A DNA stretch of 64,000 nucleotides from Pseudomonadales bacterium (GTDB taxonomy: Bacteria > Pseudomonadota > Gammaproteobacteria > Pseudomonadales > Azotimanducaceae), in NCBI GenBank assembly GCA_029251375.1, contig JAQXDL010000051.1, positions 1-64,000 of the forward strand, in the 5' to 3' direction. Shown piece by piece: positions 44,821 to 54,512 of this stretch. Numbering within the stretch: the first letter of the stretch is position 1; every line of letters begins with the position of its first letter. The notes under the pieces are model-generated. The model saw nothing but the letters and a program-made list of their open reading frames with translations, did not search any database and was not told where the DNA came from. Made by a program: the position numbers and the translations under genes.

Positions 44821-46230
44821 CTAAGACGCTTTTGCCATGTTAATAACTTTAAGCTGGGTAAATTCAGCGAGACCTTCCTCACCGAGTTCATTACCGAGTC
44901 CAGACTGTTTCGCACCGCCAAATGGGATTGCTGGGTCCAACTCCGCGTGTTTGTTAATCCAAACGGTCCCAGAATCCATTTTCTCTGCTAGTGCATACGC
45001 TTTATCGAGGTCAGTCGACCACACTGATCCACCTAAACCCCAAGGAGAAGCATTAGCTAGGTCAATCACATCATCGTAATTAGAAAAACTCATGACCGGT
45101 AATACTGGGCCAAACTGTTCTTCGTCCACCAATCGCGAGCCTTCACTGATATCACGGACAATCGTTGGGCGAATAAAAAAGCCTGCTTGATCCGGCACGT
45201 CGCCACCAGCAATGACATTGCCGTCAACCTTGGCCTCTTCGATCAATTCTTTGACGCGCTCATATTGCATTTTATTTTGCAGTGGTCCTAACTTAGTGCC
45301 TTGTTGCGAACCATCACCGATCACGGTTTCATTCGCAATGGTTGCAAGCTCGTCACAGACTTCATCATAGATATTTTCGTGTACATAAAGTCTTTTCATC
45401 GCTATACAGACTTGACCACTATTTTGGAAAGCACTTTCAAACAGCTTCGGAGCCGTTTCTTTTGGATCGACGTCATCCATGACAATCCCTGCATCGTTAC
45501 CGCCTAGTTCCAGCGTAATACGCTTGAGTAAACCCGCAGCACCGGCCATGACCTTGGCACCGGTTGAAGTAGAACCGGTAAAAGAGATCTTGCGGATATC
45601 CGGATGAGCCGTCAGTGGTGCGCCAAGATCATTAGCATCTGTAATAATATTTAGTACGCCGGCGGGCACGATGTCTTTTATGAGTTCACCCAATCTGAGT
45701 GTGCTCAAAGGCGTCGTTGGCGCGGGCTTGAGTACCATAGTATTGCCTGCAATCAATGCGGGCGGCACTTTAAATGCCATTAAGATCAACGGGAAGTTCC
45801 AAGGCACGATAGCGCCGACAACACCGAGAGGCTTACGATGGGCTTCTACCCTTCTACCGTCAGAATCATCAATTACCTTGACCGGAAGATCTAAAGACAT
45901 GAAGTAGCGGAAGAAAGCGGCTGTTCCGTAAACTTCACCGGTTGCATCCGCCAGCGGCTTACCCTGTTCTTGAGTAAGTAGCTGTGCCAATTCAGTTGCG
46001 TTGGCTTCAATCACATCTGCTATGGCGCCGATGACTTTCTTACGTTCCTCGATATTTGTTGCACTCCAGGCAGGAAATGCTTCTTTGGCTGCTGCGACAG
46101 CGAGGTTTAGCTGCGATTCAGAAGCTCTGGGACACTCGACGATGGTTTCTTCTGTGGCAGGATTGATAACTGCCATAGTCTGATCGCCTGAGACTAGCTG
46201 TCCTTTAATTAGTAATTTGTAGTCGCCCAT
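44821..46230 (-). CDS. NAD(P)-dependent aldehyde dehydrogenase
   Basis: Aldehyde dehydrogenase of 469 residues. The catalytic Cys275 is in FQNSGQVCIAMKRLYV, the general base Glu241 in LELGGNDAGIVM, and the NAD contacts are GAIVPWNFPL (about 138-147) and SFTGSTSTGAKV. The ATG at 46230 has GGGGA 8 bp upstream; a TTG at 46245 adds five residues but is not preferred. Substrate is unknown; the neighbours (acyl-CoA dehydrogenases) suggest that the aldehyde comes from a carbon source feeding acyl-CoA oxidation. Confidence 0.92.
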   Translation of the reverse strand: MGDYKLLIKGQLVSGDQTMAVINPATEETIVECPRASESQLNLAVAAAKEAFPAWSATNIEERKKVIGAIADVIEANATELAQLLTQEQGKPLADATGEVYGTAAFFRYFMSLDLPVKVIDDSDGRRVEAHRKPLGVVGAIVPWNFPLILMAFKVPPALIAGNTMVLKPAPTTPLSTLRLGELIKDIVPAGVLNIITDANDLGAPLTAHPDIRKISFTGSTSTGAKVMAGAAGLLKRITLELGGNDAGIVMDDVDPKETAPKLFESAFQNSGQVCIAMKRLYVHENIYDEVCDELATIANETVIGDGSQQGTKLGPLQNKMQYERVKELIEEAKVDGNVIAGGDVPDQAGFFIRPTIVRDISEGSRLVDEEQFGPVLPVMSFSNYDDVIDLANASPWGLGGSVWSTDLDKAYALAEKMDSGTVWINKHAELDPAIPFGGAKQSGLGNELGEEGLAEFTQLKVINMAKAS

Positions 46231-46335
46231 TTGTTGTATCCCCAAAAAGTGAAGCTGACATCATAGGCAAACCACAGACAAATCGCTATTGCTATGCTTA
46301 CCTATAGATAGGGGTATTTTTATGGGTGATTTACC

Positions 46336-47298
46336 CTAAGAAGCTACTAAATCAGAGTTATTCAACAAATCTTGTGCCATCGTATCAAGTTTAGCTGTAT
46401 CCAAAGCGCCCGCCATACCAATCGCAACCAATTCAATGCCGACTGCACCGTCGATTAGGCTGTCTGGGCCGGGGTCACTCGCCTGTCGTTCAATTACTTT
46501 GCGATTACCTACAACCTGAAGCGTCAATTGATCGCCCGATTCGTCAACAATAACGCCTTTGCAACGCAGAACATGCGAATCAAGCTTTTGCATAAATGTT
46601 TCGAGTGCGGCGCGTGTGGCGGTTTGGGGTGTTGAAAAACTCCAACTGTCATAATGCTCATGAGCATGAATCTCTTCGTTAACACTGTTGCCGCGGGACT
46701 CAAGATCAAAAATGAGTGACATCGGCACATGACATTTAACGCTACAGGCAACAGGCACGCCTTCGGTCAACTCGGCAAGCCATGCCGTTAAATTATCAAC
46801 CTCACTTTCATCAATTAGATCGACTTTGTTTAGCAAAATAAGATCAGCCGATCTAAGTTGCCGCTGGATAGTTTTGGCAACGTATTTATCGTGGGCTTTT
46901 TCGCGCACCGTTTCAGCATCAGCAACTACAATAATACTCGCCAGCTTCAGTTCATCACTATGACCATATTGAGAAAGGTTATTTACGTCAGCCACACCAC
47001 TGGCTTCGACAATAATGTGGTCAGGCTTTGGAGAAGCTTCTAGTAGAGTCTCAACGGCATTCGTAAAACCGTCGGTCAATGTACAACAGACACAACCGTT
47101 GGCTAAATTAATCTGATTATCGGTTTGAGACTGAATTAGCTTGGCATCAATATTAATATCACCAAAGTCATTGATTAGCAGCGCAATGCGTTTGCTACTG
47201 CCATCTTCGGCCGATGGCAGGTTGTTGCGCAAGATATTGTTCAACAACGTTGTTTTACCTACGCCGAGGTAGCCACCGAGTACTGTAAAACCAATCAT
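46336..47298 (-). CDS. COG0523/CobW-family GTPase, putative metallochaperone
   Basis: G3E P-loop GTPase of 320 residues. It starts MIGFTVLGGYLGVGKTTLLN (Walker A about 8-18) and has the family CxCC metal site in NGCVCCTLTDG (Cys69, Cys71, Cys72), DHIIVEASGVAD (Walker B) and LILLNKVDLID (guanine specificity). A CobW C-terminal domain follows. COG0523 proteins deliver zinc, cobalt or other metals. The ATG at 47298 lies 8 bp after the amidohydrolase stop; the longer frame from 47352 overlaps that gene and is rejected. It may load metal into the adjacent amidohydrolase, which is inference. Confidence 0.9.
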   Translation of the reverse strand: MIGFTVLGGYLGVGKTTLLNNILRNNLPSAEDGSSKRIALLINDFGDINIDAKLIQSQTDNQINLANGCVCCTLTDGFTNAVETLLEASPKPDHIIVEASGVADVNNLSQYGHSDELKLASIIVVADAETVREKAHDKYVAKTIQRQLRSADLILLNKVDLIDESEVDNLTAWLAELTEGVPVACSVKCHVPMSLIFDLESRGNSVNEEIHAHEHYDSWSFSTPQTATRAALETFMQKLDSHVLRCKGVIVDESGDQLTLQVVGNRKVIERQASDPGPDSLIDGAVGIELVAIGMAGALDTAKLDTMAQDLLNNSDLVAS

Positions 47299-47306
47299 CA
47301 GCGCAA

Positions 47307-48959
47307 CTAACCTGCAGCTTGGTGTTTTGTACCGGCAAGCACAGTTCCCCAAACCTTGATGTCCCGAATGCTCATCGGGTCAACCACCAGCGGGTCTTCT
47401 TGCAGCACAGCAAAGTCAGCCTTTTTACCCGCTTCAAGCGACCCTACTTCATGATCAAGGTGAAGCTGATAGGCACCGGATATCGTCACGGCTTTTAGCG
47501 CCTCATAGGGACTAATCTTTTCGACCTCACCAAGCACGCGACCGCTAGGAGTCAGCCGATTAACGGCACACCACATAGTATGCAGCGAACCCAAAGGCGT
47601 CACACCCGCATCAGAATGAATTGAAAAAGAAACGCCTTCACGCAGTGCTGACGCACAGGGTTCCAGAGAGTTCGCACGTTCAGGACCAACCGTAATGTCG
47701 TAGTGTTGATCACCCCAATACCAAAGGTGATTGGTAAAGAAATTTGCGCATAACCCTAGCCTAGCCATTTTCCGCAGCTGTGCTTGAGTCGTTAGTTGCG
47801 CATGCGTAATTGTATGTCGATGATCCAACCAAGGATCTTCACGAACAATCTTTTCAACAGTGTCTATGGCAAGTTGTTGAGTCAGATTACCGTTGCAGTG
47901 CATGTGCACATTGATACTTGCTCGATGGAAAGGTCTTAACCAATCAGCGAATTGTTCAGGTACCGTTAACAACTGACCATGATCCTCTCCGGAGTAATAC
48001 CCAGGTTCGTCAATCAGCGCACTAAAACCCTGAATTGAGCCATCAAGAATAAATTTAATGCCGGGAAAACGTAACTTCTCACTCTCTTGCTTTCGTAGCG
48101 CAACAAACTGATCAGCGATTTGATCAAATGCCGCGGAAGCACCGGGCATTGCTGGAATGTTGTACTGAGCAATTCGGAGCGGGAAACTCGCTTCAGCCGT
48201 GATGTTTTGCCATCTATCCAGCAGTTTCGGCGCTATCAGTGAAGCACCACCAAGGTCTGTGCAGGTCGTAATGCCAGCATTGCACGCGAGTGCGCCAAAG
48301 TCCCTTAATGCTTGCTCTGTCTGGTTTATTCCTTGGACAATTCGGTTACCTGTTTTGCAACACCCCATCGCCGCAGGCTCACGCAGTTCACCATCGAGTT
48401 CACCATCTTCTTGCCGGCCAAGACCTTCGACCTGCATCTCTTTTGTGACACCATTGCTGACGAGCATTGGCGTATTCACTGTCGCGAGATGGCCGCTGGC
48501 ATGCTGCAGATAGATCGGTCTGGTTGAGGAAACCTGATCGAGTTCGTGTCGCGACAATCGCGGTTGACCCGGAAAGTAAATGGGATCAAAGCCAACGGCT
48601 ACCAATGGCTCATCAGGGTCCGTGAGTTTCGCTTCGGCTTCTTTAAGTGCACTAATCAGCTCCGCATAGCTTTTGATTCCCGGCGCGGTTGAACCGTCCG
48701 CTAACTTTCTCTCAAAGTAACCCATATAGGGCAAGAGCATCATACCGCCTGCCATGACATGCGCATGGGCTTCAACAAAACCCGGCACAATGATGTGATC
48801 AGAAAAGCTTGTGTCGAGTTCATACTCACCCCAACCTTCAAGCTCAGAAAGAGAGCCAACCCCTAGAATCAGGCCATCTCTGACAGCCGCGTGGGTGCCT
48901 TGCGGATTGGATGGATTCATCGTGATTATTTTCTTAGCTTGGTAAATCGTGATACTCAA
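47307..48959 (-). CDS. Metal-dependent amidohydrolase, YtcJ-like
   Basis: Amidohydrolase-superfamily protein of 550 residues. Metal ligands are suggested by HAHVMAGG (in FVEAHAHVMAGGMML), NVHMHCNGNLTQQLA, RHTITHAQL and SIHSDAGVTPLGSLH, and the C-terminal SGAYQLHLDHEVGSLEAGKKADFAVLQ is typical of YtcJ-like enzymes. The substrate is unknown. It starts at TTG with GGAAAG upstream; no ATG lies nearby. The COG0523 gene follows by 8 bp, an uncommon pairing that suggests metal supply. Confidence 0.9.
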   Translation of the reverse strand: MSITIYQAKKIITMNPSNPQGTHAAVRDGLILGVGSLSELEGWGEYELDTSFSDHIIVPGFVEAHAHVMAGGMMLLPYMGYFERKLADGSTAPGIKSYAELISALKEAEAKLTDPDEPLVAVGFDPIYFPGQPRLSRHELDQVSSTRPIYLQHASGHLATVNTPMLVSNGVTKEMQVEGLGRQEDGELDGELREPAAMGCCKTGNRIVQGINQTEQALRDFGALACNAGITTCTDLGGASLIAPKLLDRWQNITAEASFPLRIAQYNIPAMPGASAAFDQIADQFVALRKQESEKLRFPGIKFILDGSIQGFSALIDEPGYYSGEDHGQLLTVPEQFADWLRPFHRASINVHMHCNGNLTQQLAIDTVEKIVREDPWLDHRHTITHAQLTTQAQLRKMARLGLCANFFTNHLWYWGDQHYDITVGPERANSLEPCASALREGVSFSIHSDAGVTPLGSLHTMWCAVNRLTPSGRVLGEVEKISPYEALKAVTISGAYQLHLDHEVGSLEAGKKADFAVLQEDPLVVDPMSIRDIKVWGTVLAGTKHQAAG

Positions 48960-49173
48960 GGCTAGCTTTCCTCAGTGTTTGATGGTTGACGTATTTTTCA
49001 GACTAAGTTATCACGTTGTTGGGCTCAAGCGCAGGCGCGAACACTAAAAAGCGACACGATCGCCGAAGGGATATGAACCCATCTAAAGACAAGACTCGTC
49101 TTGCTCTCATAGCGTCGACATTTTGCGGAAAAAGATGCTTACTGACGCTGTTAATCAAAAAAGGGAGACTCAC

Positions 49174-49917
49174 ATGCAACTAGACGGAAAAGTTGTGGTT
49201 GTCAGCGGCGCTGCATCCGGTATCGGTGCAAGCGTCGTTAAACTTGCCGCAAAATACGGCGCAAGCACTGTTGGCCTCGATATTGATGATGAAGGCGGTC
49301 AGGCGGCAATCGCTCAAAATGGCGGCACCTACCAACACTGTGACGTGAGTAACACTGAGTCATGGGCAACGCTCGCTGACCGGCTCAGATCATCACACGG
49401 CGGTATCGACTATCTACATCTCAATGCAGGTATTCAGAGCGCACCACCGCAAGCCCCGCTTGCTGATTATCGATTTGGTTCGATGCAGATCGACAGATAC
49501 AAAAAAATGATGGGGGTAAACGTTGACGGGGTTGTTTTAGGTTTACATCATTTATTGCCCTTGATGCGCACTGGCGGCAGCATTGTCGTTACAGGCTCAT
49601 TAGCGGGCGTGACACCCTATGATATCGATCCTTTGTACAGCATGTCGAAACATGCCATCACAGGACTGGTGAGAAGCTTAAAGTCTGAGCTTAGTGAACA
49701 GGGACTGCGTATCAACGCGATTTGTCCCGGCGCTATAGACACCGGCATTATTCCCAACGATCAACGTGGCGGTGACTTTCAGTTTATGACAGCAGATCAC
49801 GTCGCTGATGAAGTCTTACATCTGTTCCAGACGACCGAGAGTGGCGCGACTTGGTTAAAGATCAAGGAATCAAAACCTGTCTATATTATGCATCCGCCGG
49901 GACGCAAGAGAGACTAG
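49174..49917 (+). CDS. SDR-family dehydrogenase
   Basis: NAD(P)-dependent oxidoreductase of 247 residues. The cofactor loop SGAASGIGASV is at about 11-21, Asp36 at the end of beta 2 favours NAD, NAGIQSA marks the NNAG turn (about 84-90), and Ser142, Tyr155 and Lys159 (YSMSK) form the catalytic set. The ATG at 49174 has GGGAG 6 bp upstream; the frame is open from 49123 but that part lacks a Shine-Dalgarno. Substrate unknown. It is alone on the plus strand, followed by a bidirectional terminator. Confidence 0.9.
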   Translation: MQLDGKVVVVSGAASGIGASVVKLAAKYGASTVGLDIDDEGGQAAIAQNGGTYQHCDVSNTESWATLADRLRSSHGGIDYLHLNAGIQSAPPQAPLADYRFGSMQIDRYKKMMGVNVDGVVLGLHHLLPLMRTGGSIVVTGSLAGVTPYDIDPLYSMSKHAITGLVRSLKSELSEQGLRINAICPGAIDTGIIPNDQRGGDFQFMTADHVADEVLHLFQTTESGATWLKIKESKPVYIMHPPGRKRD

Positions 49918-49998
49918 TTGGGTTTTGTCAAAATTTTCGGAATCGTCATTATTTTAATCCTTGTTAGATCAACTCGTGAGACGATGAGCGAGGGTAGT

Positions 49999-50062
49999 AA
50001 AGCAGAAAAGCTGTGTATTTGAGATTAAAAAAAAGGCACCTAAAAGGTGCCTTTTCTGCTTT
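49999..50062. terminator. Bidirectional nested terminator between the SDR and etfA genes
   Basis: The inner stem AAAAGGCACC-TAAAA-GGTGCCTTTT (50031-50055) has an A-run on the left and a T-run on the right, so it can end transcripts from both strands. It is enclosed by a 12-bp inverted repeat, AAAGCAGAAAAG (49999-50010) and CTTTTCTGCTTT (50051-50062), which could give an alternative longer hairpin. Confidence 0.85.
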
Positions 50063-50098
50063 CACTGCTAATTTAGCAGCGTTAAGTACTAATGGCTG

Positions 50099-51031
50099 TT
50101 AGCCAAGCATTTCGTCGAACTCAGGTACCGCTTTGAAGAGATCAGCAACAAGACCATAGTCTGCAACCTGGAAGATCGGCGCGTCTTCGTCCTTATTGAT
50201 AGCGACAATGACTTTACTGTCTTTCATACCGGCCAAATGCTGAATCGCACCGCTTATGCCGACGGCAATATAGAGGTCCGGTGCAACAATCTTCCCTGTC
50301 TGACCAACCTGCATATCATTAGGTACAAAACCAGCATCTACCGCTGCACGGGATGCACCAATTGCGGCACCCAGTTTATCAGCAACTGATTCCAACAGCT
50401 TAAAGTTTTCACCATTTTGCATGCCACGACCACCAGAGATAATAGTGCTCGCAGCGGTGAGTTCCGGACGTTCAAGCGCAACGATGTCTTCCTTGACCCA
50501 GGTTGACAAGCCACTGTCCTTGACGATGTCACAAGCTTCAATCGTTGCACTACCACCCTCGGCAGCAACACCATCAAAAGCTGTACCACGAACAGTGATG
50601 ACTTTAATTGAGTCTGACGACTGAACTGTAGCAATGGCGTTACCTGCGTAAATAGGACGCTCAAATGTATCTTCACTCACAACACCGCTGATGTCCGAGA
50701 TCTGAGCAACGTCTAGCAATGCCGCAGCGCGAGGCATAAAGTTTTTACCCGATGCTGTTGTCGAACCAATGATGTGTGAGTAACCCGCACCCAGCTCTAC
50801 AATTAGGTCTGCAATGTTTTCAGCTAACTGATGCGCATAGACGTCATTATCAGCAACGATAACCTTTGCTACACCGGCTATCTTTGCCGCTGCTTCACCT
50901 GCAGCGGCGCAATTACCACCTGCAACCAACATTTCGATGTCACCACCGATTGCCTGTGCTGCTGCAACGTTTACTAACGTCGCAGGTTTTACGGAGTTAT
51001 TGTCATGTTCTGCAATTACTAAAATAGTCAT
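50099..51031 (-). CDS. etfA: Electron transfer flavoprotein alpha subunit
   Basis: FAD-binding ETF subunit of 310 residues that accepts electrons from acyl-CoA dehydrogenases. The N-terminal domain starts TILVIAEHDNNSVKPATL; the FAD domain has GRGMQNGENFKLLESVADKL and the signature GQTGKIVAPDLYIAVGISGA (about 245-264). It overlaps the etfB stop by one base (TAATG). Electron acceptor is ETF-QO, encoded divergently at 52143. Confidence 0.96.
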   Translation of the reverse strand: MTILVIAEHDNNSVKPATLVNVAAAQAIGGDIEMLVAGGNCAAAGEAAAKIAGVAKVIVADNDVYAHQLAENIADLIVELGAGYSHIIGSTTASGKNFMPRAAALLDVAQISDISGVVSEDTFERPIYAGNAIATVQSSDSIKVITVRGTAFDGVAAEGGSATIEACDIVKDSGLSTWVKEDIVALERPELTAASTIISGGRGMQNGENFKLLESVADKLGAAIGASRAAVDAGFVPNDMQVGQTGKIVAPDLYIAVGISGAIQHLAGMKDSKVIVAINKDEDAPIFQVADYGLVADLFKAVPEFDEMLG

Positions 51032-51780
51032 TAGATCACCTTCGCTTCGTTCTTTAGTTTGTCAACCAGTTGTTCGACAGACTCAACAGTAATACCTGCC
51101 TGACGTTCCGCTGGAGGTGTAACCTTGAGTGTCTTAACGCGTGGTGTAACATCTATACCAAGATCAGCCGGAGACATAATATCAATTGGCTTCTTCTTAG
51201 CTTTCATAATATTCGGTAATGATGCGTAACGAGGCTCATTTAATCGAAGGTCGGTTGTAACAACGGCAGGTAGTTTTACCGTGATTGTTTCAAGACCGCC
51301 GTCAACTTCACGAATGACTGTCGCTTCAGTTTCGCTCAAATCAATTTTCGACGCGAAAGTTGCTTGTGGCATACCCGTGAGAGCGGCAAGCATTTGGCCA
51401 GTCTGGCTGTTATCGCCATCAATCGCTTGTTTACCAGTAATAACCAGTTGAGGCGCTTCTTTATCAATAATCGCCTTGAGTACTTTGGCAATTCCCAAAG
51501 GTTGAATTTCCTCGTCAGTTTCGATCAAGATTCCACGATCTGCACCCAGTGCAAGAGCGGTACGAATTTGTTCCTGACAAGCTGTAGGTCCTACAGAAAC
51601 AACAACTACTTCTTCCGCAGTACCTGCTTCTTTTAGTCGGACAGCTTCTTCAATCGCAATCTCATCGAATGGATTGACTGACATTTTCACATTGTTTAGA
51701 TCGACGCCGCTATTATCGCCTAGTACACGTATACTTACGTTGTAATCGACAACACGCTTGGCAGTTACTAGAACTTTCAT
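51031..51780 (-). CDS. etfB: Electron transfer flavoprotein beta subunit
   Basis: AMP-binding ETF subunit of 249 residues. The product starts [19 protein letters not shown] and has [18 protein letters not shown] and [21 protein letters not shown], both diagnostic. The ATG at 51780 is the conserved start; the frame is open to 51822 without further signal. It is first in the etfBA operon, divergent from ETF-QO. Confidence 0.96.
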   Translation of the reverse strand: MKVLVTAKRVVDYNVSIRVLGDNSGVDLNNVKMSVNPFDEIAIEEAVRLKEAGTAEEVVVVSVGPTACQEQIRTALALGADRGILIETDEEIQPLGIAKVLKAIIDKEAPQLVITGKQAIDGDNSQTGQMLAALTGMPQATFASKIDLSETEATVIREVDGGLETITVKLPAVVTTDLRLNEPRYASLPNIMKAKKKPIDIMSPADLGIDVTPRVKTLKVTPPAERQAGITVESVEQLVDKLKNEAKVI

Positions 51781-52142
51781 GAATTCCTCTGCTCGTGATG
51801 GTAAAATCGTTGGCCCAGACATATCGACGTGGGATTACACCCAAAACACCGAAAACCGGGGGAAGCTATTAAAGGCAGCTGCCTCAAAGAGCGCGTATTC
51901 TGCCGTTTTATACCTACTCGGTCAATAGTACATTCAAGCCTGCAAGGTTCACCTAAGTCCATAATTCCTAAGCGATTCTTCCAAAGAGTGCAGCGCAGCA
52001 TTTATTGTCTATAATAGATACGAATGATTTCCTTTAATAGGCGAGTTTCCTTACAATAGCCGCCGACTATTTAACCGGGCGCTGAATACTTTATATCGCC
52101 CAAACCCCAGAGCTCATTACGAGCTGTTAAGGAGTATCTACT
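51781..52142. promoter_or_regulatory. Divergent promoter region between etfB and the ETF-QO gene
   Basis: This 362-bp gap must carry the etfBA promoter (leftward) and the ETF-QO promoter (rightward). A TATAAT -10 candidate for the rightward direction is at 52010-52015 with a poor -35. The ETF-QO RBS AAGGAG lies just before 52143. Two frames of 61-74 codons here have no features and are not called. Confidence 0.45.
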
Positions 52143-53801
52143 GTGGAACGAGAATCAATGGAATTTGACGTTGTTGTCGTCGGAGGTGGCCCTGCCGGCC
52201 TTGCGACAGCAATCAGATTCGCTCAACTTGCAGCCGAAAATGGCGAAGAATTCACTGTCTGTTTGGTCGAAAAAGGCTCAGAGATCGGCGCCCACATTCT
52301 TTCCGGTGCTGTGGTTGAACCAAGAGCACTTAACGAATTGTTTCCAGACTGGAAAGCCATGGGCGCTCCTCTCAACAATCCCGTCACGGACGATGATGTC
52401 TATTATCTCGTTGATGAGAAACAAGGTATGCGTCTTCCTTGGTGGTTAGTACCGAGCGCACTGCACAATCCCGGCAACTACGCGACCAGCCTTGGCAATC
52501 TTTGTCGTTGGTTAGGTGAGCAAGCTGAAGAACTGGGTGTCAATATCTTCCCAGGTTTTGCAGCCAGCGAAGTACTCTACAATGAAGACGGTTCAATTAA
52601 AGGTATCGCCACAGGCGATATGGGCGTTGCCGCAGACGGCGAACACAAGCCCTCCTATCAGGCCGGCTACGAACTGCATGCCAAATACACCGTGTTTGCT
52701 GAAGGCTGTCGCGGACACCTCGGCAAACAGCTCATACAGAAATTCGACCTCGCCAGAGATTCCGATACGCAACACTACGGTATTGGCTTTAAAGAAGTAT
52801 GGGATATCAATCCTGAGAAACATGTACCGGGCAAAGTCGTTCATACAGTTGGCTGGCCTTTAGGCCACTTCCCAGGCGGAACGCTGGGCGGGTCTTACAT
52901 GTACCATCTCGAGAACAATCAGGTGGCACTAGGCTTGATTGTTGATCTTGGTTATTCAAACCCACATTTGAGCCCCTTCGATGAATTCCAACGGTTTAAG
53001 CAACACAAAATTATTAAACAGTATCTCGAAGGCGGCAAACGCGTTTCCTATGGTGCCCGCGCGGTTGTTAAAGGTGGTTTGCAAGCCTTGCCAAAACTCA
53101 CCATGCCGGGTGGATTGCTCGTTGGGGATGACGCTGGCTTCCTCAATAACTTAAAGCAAAAAGGCACGCATACTGCGATGAAGTCCGGTATGTTAGCGGC
53201 GGAATCTGTTTATGCAGCGGTTAAAGCGGATGAACTCGGCGCGGAGTTAAACAGCTACCCCGAAGCCTTTGAAAAATCTTGGTTGTACGAGGAACTTTTC
53301 ACCGCAAGAAACACTACAGGTTGGTTACACAAGCTAGGATTATTACTTGGTTCTGCGGCAACTTGGGTAGATCAGTATATCTTTAGAGGTCGTATGCCTA
53401 TCACCCTGAAAGATCCAAAGCCTGATCATGCGGCCCTTAAGTTGGCTAGCAAATCCGAGAAAATTGATTATCCTAAACCCGACGGGGTCATCAGCTTTGA
53501 CAAGTTATCATCGGTTTTCATTACCAATACTTCGCACGAAGAAGACCAACCCTGCCATCTTCAGCTGAAAGACCCTAGCGTTCCGATCAGCAGCAATCTT
53601 CCTCTATACGATGAACCGGCCCAGCGCTATTGCCCGGCTGGCGTTTATGAAGTCATCGAAGAAACCGATGGTAGTAAGCGTTTTCAAATCAATGCTCAGA
53701 ATTGCATCCATTGTAAAACCTGTGACATTAAAGACCCTGCCCAGAATATCAATTGGGTTGTACCGGAAGGTACGGGCGGACCGAACTACGGAAATATGTA
53801 G
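52143..53801 (+). CDS. etfD: Electron transfer flavoprotein-ubiquinone oxidoreductase
   Basis: Membrane-associated FAD and 4Fe-4S enzyme of 552 residues that passes electrons from ETF to ubiquinone. The FAD motif VVVGGGPAGLATAIRFAQ is near residues 10-27, the quinone-binding region about 250-340 (GWPLGHFPGGTLGGSYMYH), and the iron-sulfur cysteines at the C-terminus are in RYCPAGVYE and NCIHCKTCDIKDP. The GTG start has AAGGAG 8 bp upstream; ATG at 52158 is a less likely alternative. It completes the acyl-CoA dehydrogenase-ETF-quinone chain with etfBA. Confidence 0.96.
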   Translation: MERESMEFDVVVVGGGPAGLATAIRFAQLAAENGEEFTVCLVEKGSEIGAHILSGAVVEPRALNELFPDWKAMGAPLNNPVTDDDVYYLVDEKQGMRLPWWLVPSALHNPGNYATSLGNLCRWLGEQAEELGVNIFPGFAASEVLYNEDGSIKGIATGDMGVAADGEHKPSYQAGYELHAKYTVFAEGCRGHLGKQLIQKFDLARDSDTQHYGIGFKEVWDINPEKHVPGKVVHTVGWPLGHFPGGTLGGSYMYHLENNQVALGLIVDLGYSNPHLSPFDEFQRFKQHKIIKQYLEGGKRVSYGARAVVKGGLQALPKLTMPGGLLVGDDAGFLNNLKQKGTHTAMKSGMLAAESVYAAVKADELGAELNSYPEAFEKSWLYEELFTARNTTGWLHKLGLLLGSAATWVDQYIFRGRMPITLKDPKPDHAALKLASKSEKIDYPKPDGVISFDKLSSVFITNTSHEEDQPCHLQLKDPSVPISSNLPLYDEPAQRYCPAGVYEVIEETDGSKRFQINAQNCIHCKTCDIKDPAQNINWVVPEGTGGPNYGNM

Positions 53802-53844
53802 TTCGTCTATTTTAGTCGATTGAGGCTAATGTAGTCCTAAAATG

Positions 53845-53884
53845 AAAAGAGCAGTTTCGCTAATCGAACTGCTCTTTTTTTTTG
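53845..53884 (+). terminator. Rho-independent terminator after the ETF-QO gene
   Basis: AAAAGAGCAGTT (53845-53856) and AACTGCTCTTTT (53867-53878) form a strong stem with a 10-base loop, followed by a run of T. It is placed 43 bp after the ETF-QO stop. Confidence 0.93.
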
Positions 53885-53939
53885 CTCGTTTGCGAGTCGA
53901 CCTTAACGCTGCATCAGATCGCAATTTTCCTCGTGCATG

Positions 53940-54512
53940 CTATGAAGGGTCAAGCATTACCGGGAAAAACTGATCAGCGCTCCACAATCCTAGCCAATTT
54001 TTACCTTGCCATGGTTCAGTCACCAGCAGATCCATTAACTGATAGAAGACATTACGATTAATTCTTGCTTCAAGGCCATCCCGAATATGAATGTAGGGTG
54101 CCGGCTCATCGGAGTCAGGGTCAATATCAATTCTCAGTGCATGATCACTATCGCAATTGACTTCTTCAGCCATGTTTGTCGTAAAACTCAATTTCTGCGT
54201 CTTACCCTTCCCTTCATTGCGCAACAGGATGGCGATAAAAGGCGCGTCCTCAACCAGAATTCTGCATTTCTCGACAGGGGTCACTAAGTAATAGTTGTCA
54301 TCTTCCTTTCTGAGTACTGATGCGAACAAATGCACCAATCGTTCGCGCTTGATGACTGTTCCTTCGTGAACCCATTCCCCATTCGCTCTAATGTGCATAT
54401 CGATGTCTTTAACATTATCGGGGTGCCAGAGGTGCACGGGGGGATGCGCAATACCCTTTACCTTCTCAAGGCCATTTAATATTGAGTAGGCAGCCGATTC
54501 ATTCATAGCCAA
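53940..54512 (-). CDS. DUF1285 family protein
   Basis: A cytosolic protein of about 190 residues in the DUF1285 family, whose function is unknown. HPPVHLWHPD (about 30-40 from the chosen start), DIDMHIRANGEWVHEGTVIKR and YYLVTPVEKCRILVEDAPF are recognisable family segments. I chose TTG at 54512 because GGAGG lies 8 bp upstream; the next ATG (54506) is too far from that Shine-Dalgarno. No operon partner. Confidence 0.85.
   Translation of the reverse strand: MAMNESAAYSILNGLEKVKGIAHPPVHLWHPDNVKDIDMHIRANGEWVHEGTVIKRERLVHLFASVLRKEDDNYYLVTPVEKCRILVEDAPFIAILLRNEGKGKTQKLSFTTNMAEEVNCDSDHALRIDIDPDSDEPAPYIHIRDGLEARINRNVFYQLMDLLVTEPWQGKNWLGLWSADQFFPVMLDPS

Noticed and set aside
47299-47352. Longer N-terminus for the COG0523 GTPase
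   Set aside because: It overlaps the amidohydrolase coding end and adds a cysteine-rich stretch not seen in the family; the P-loop begins properly after the ATG at 47298.
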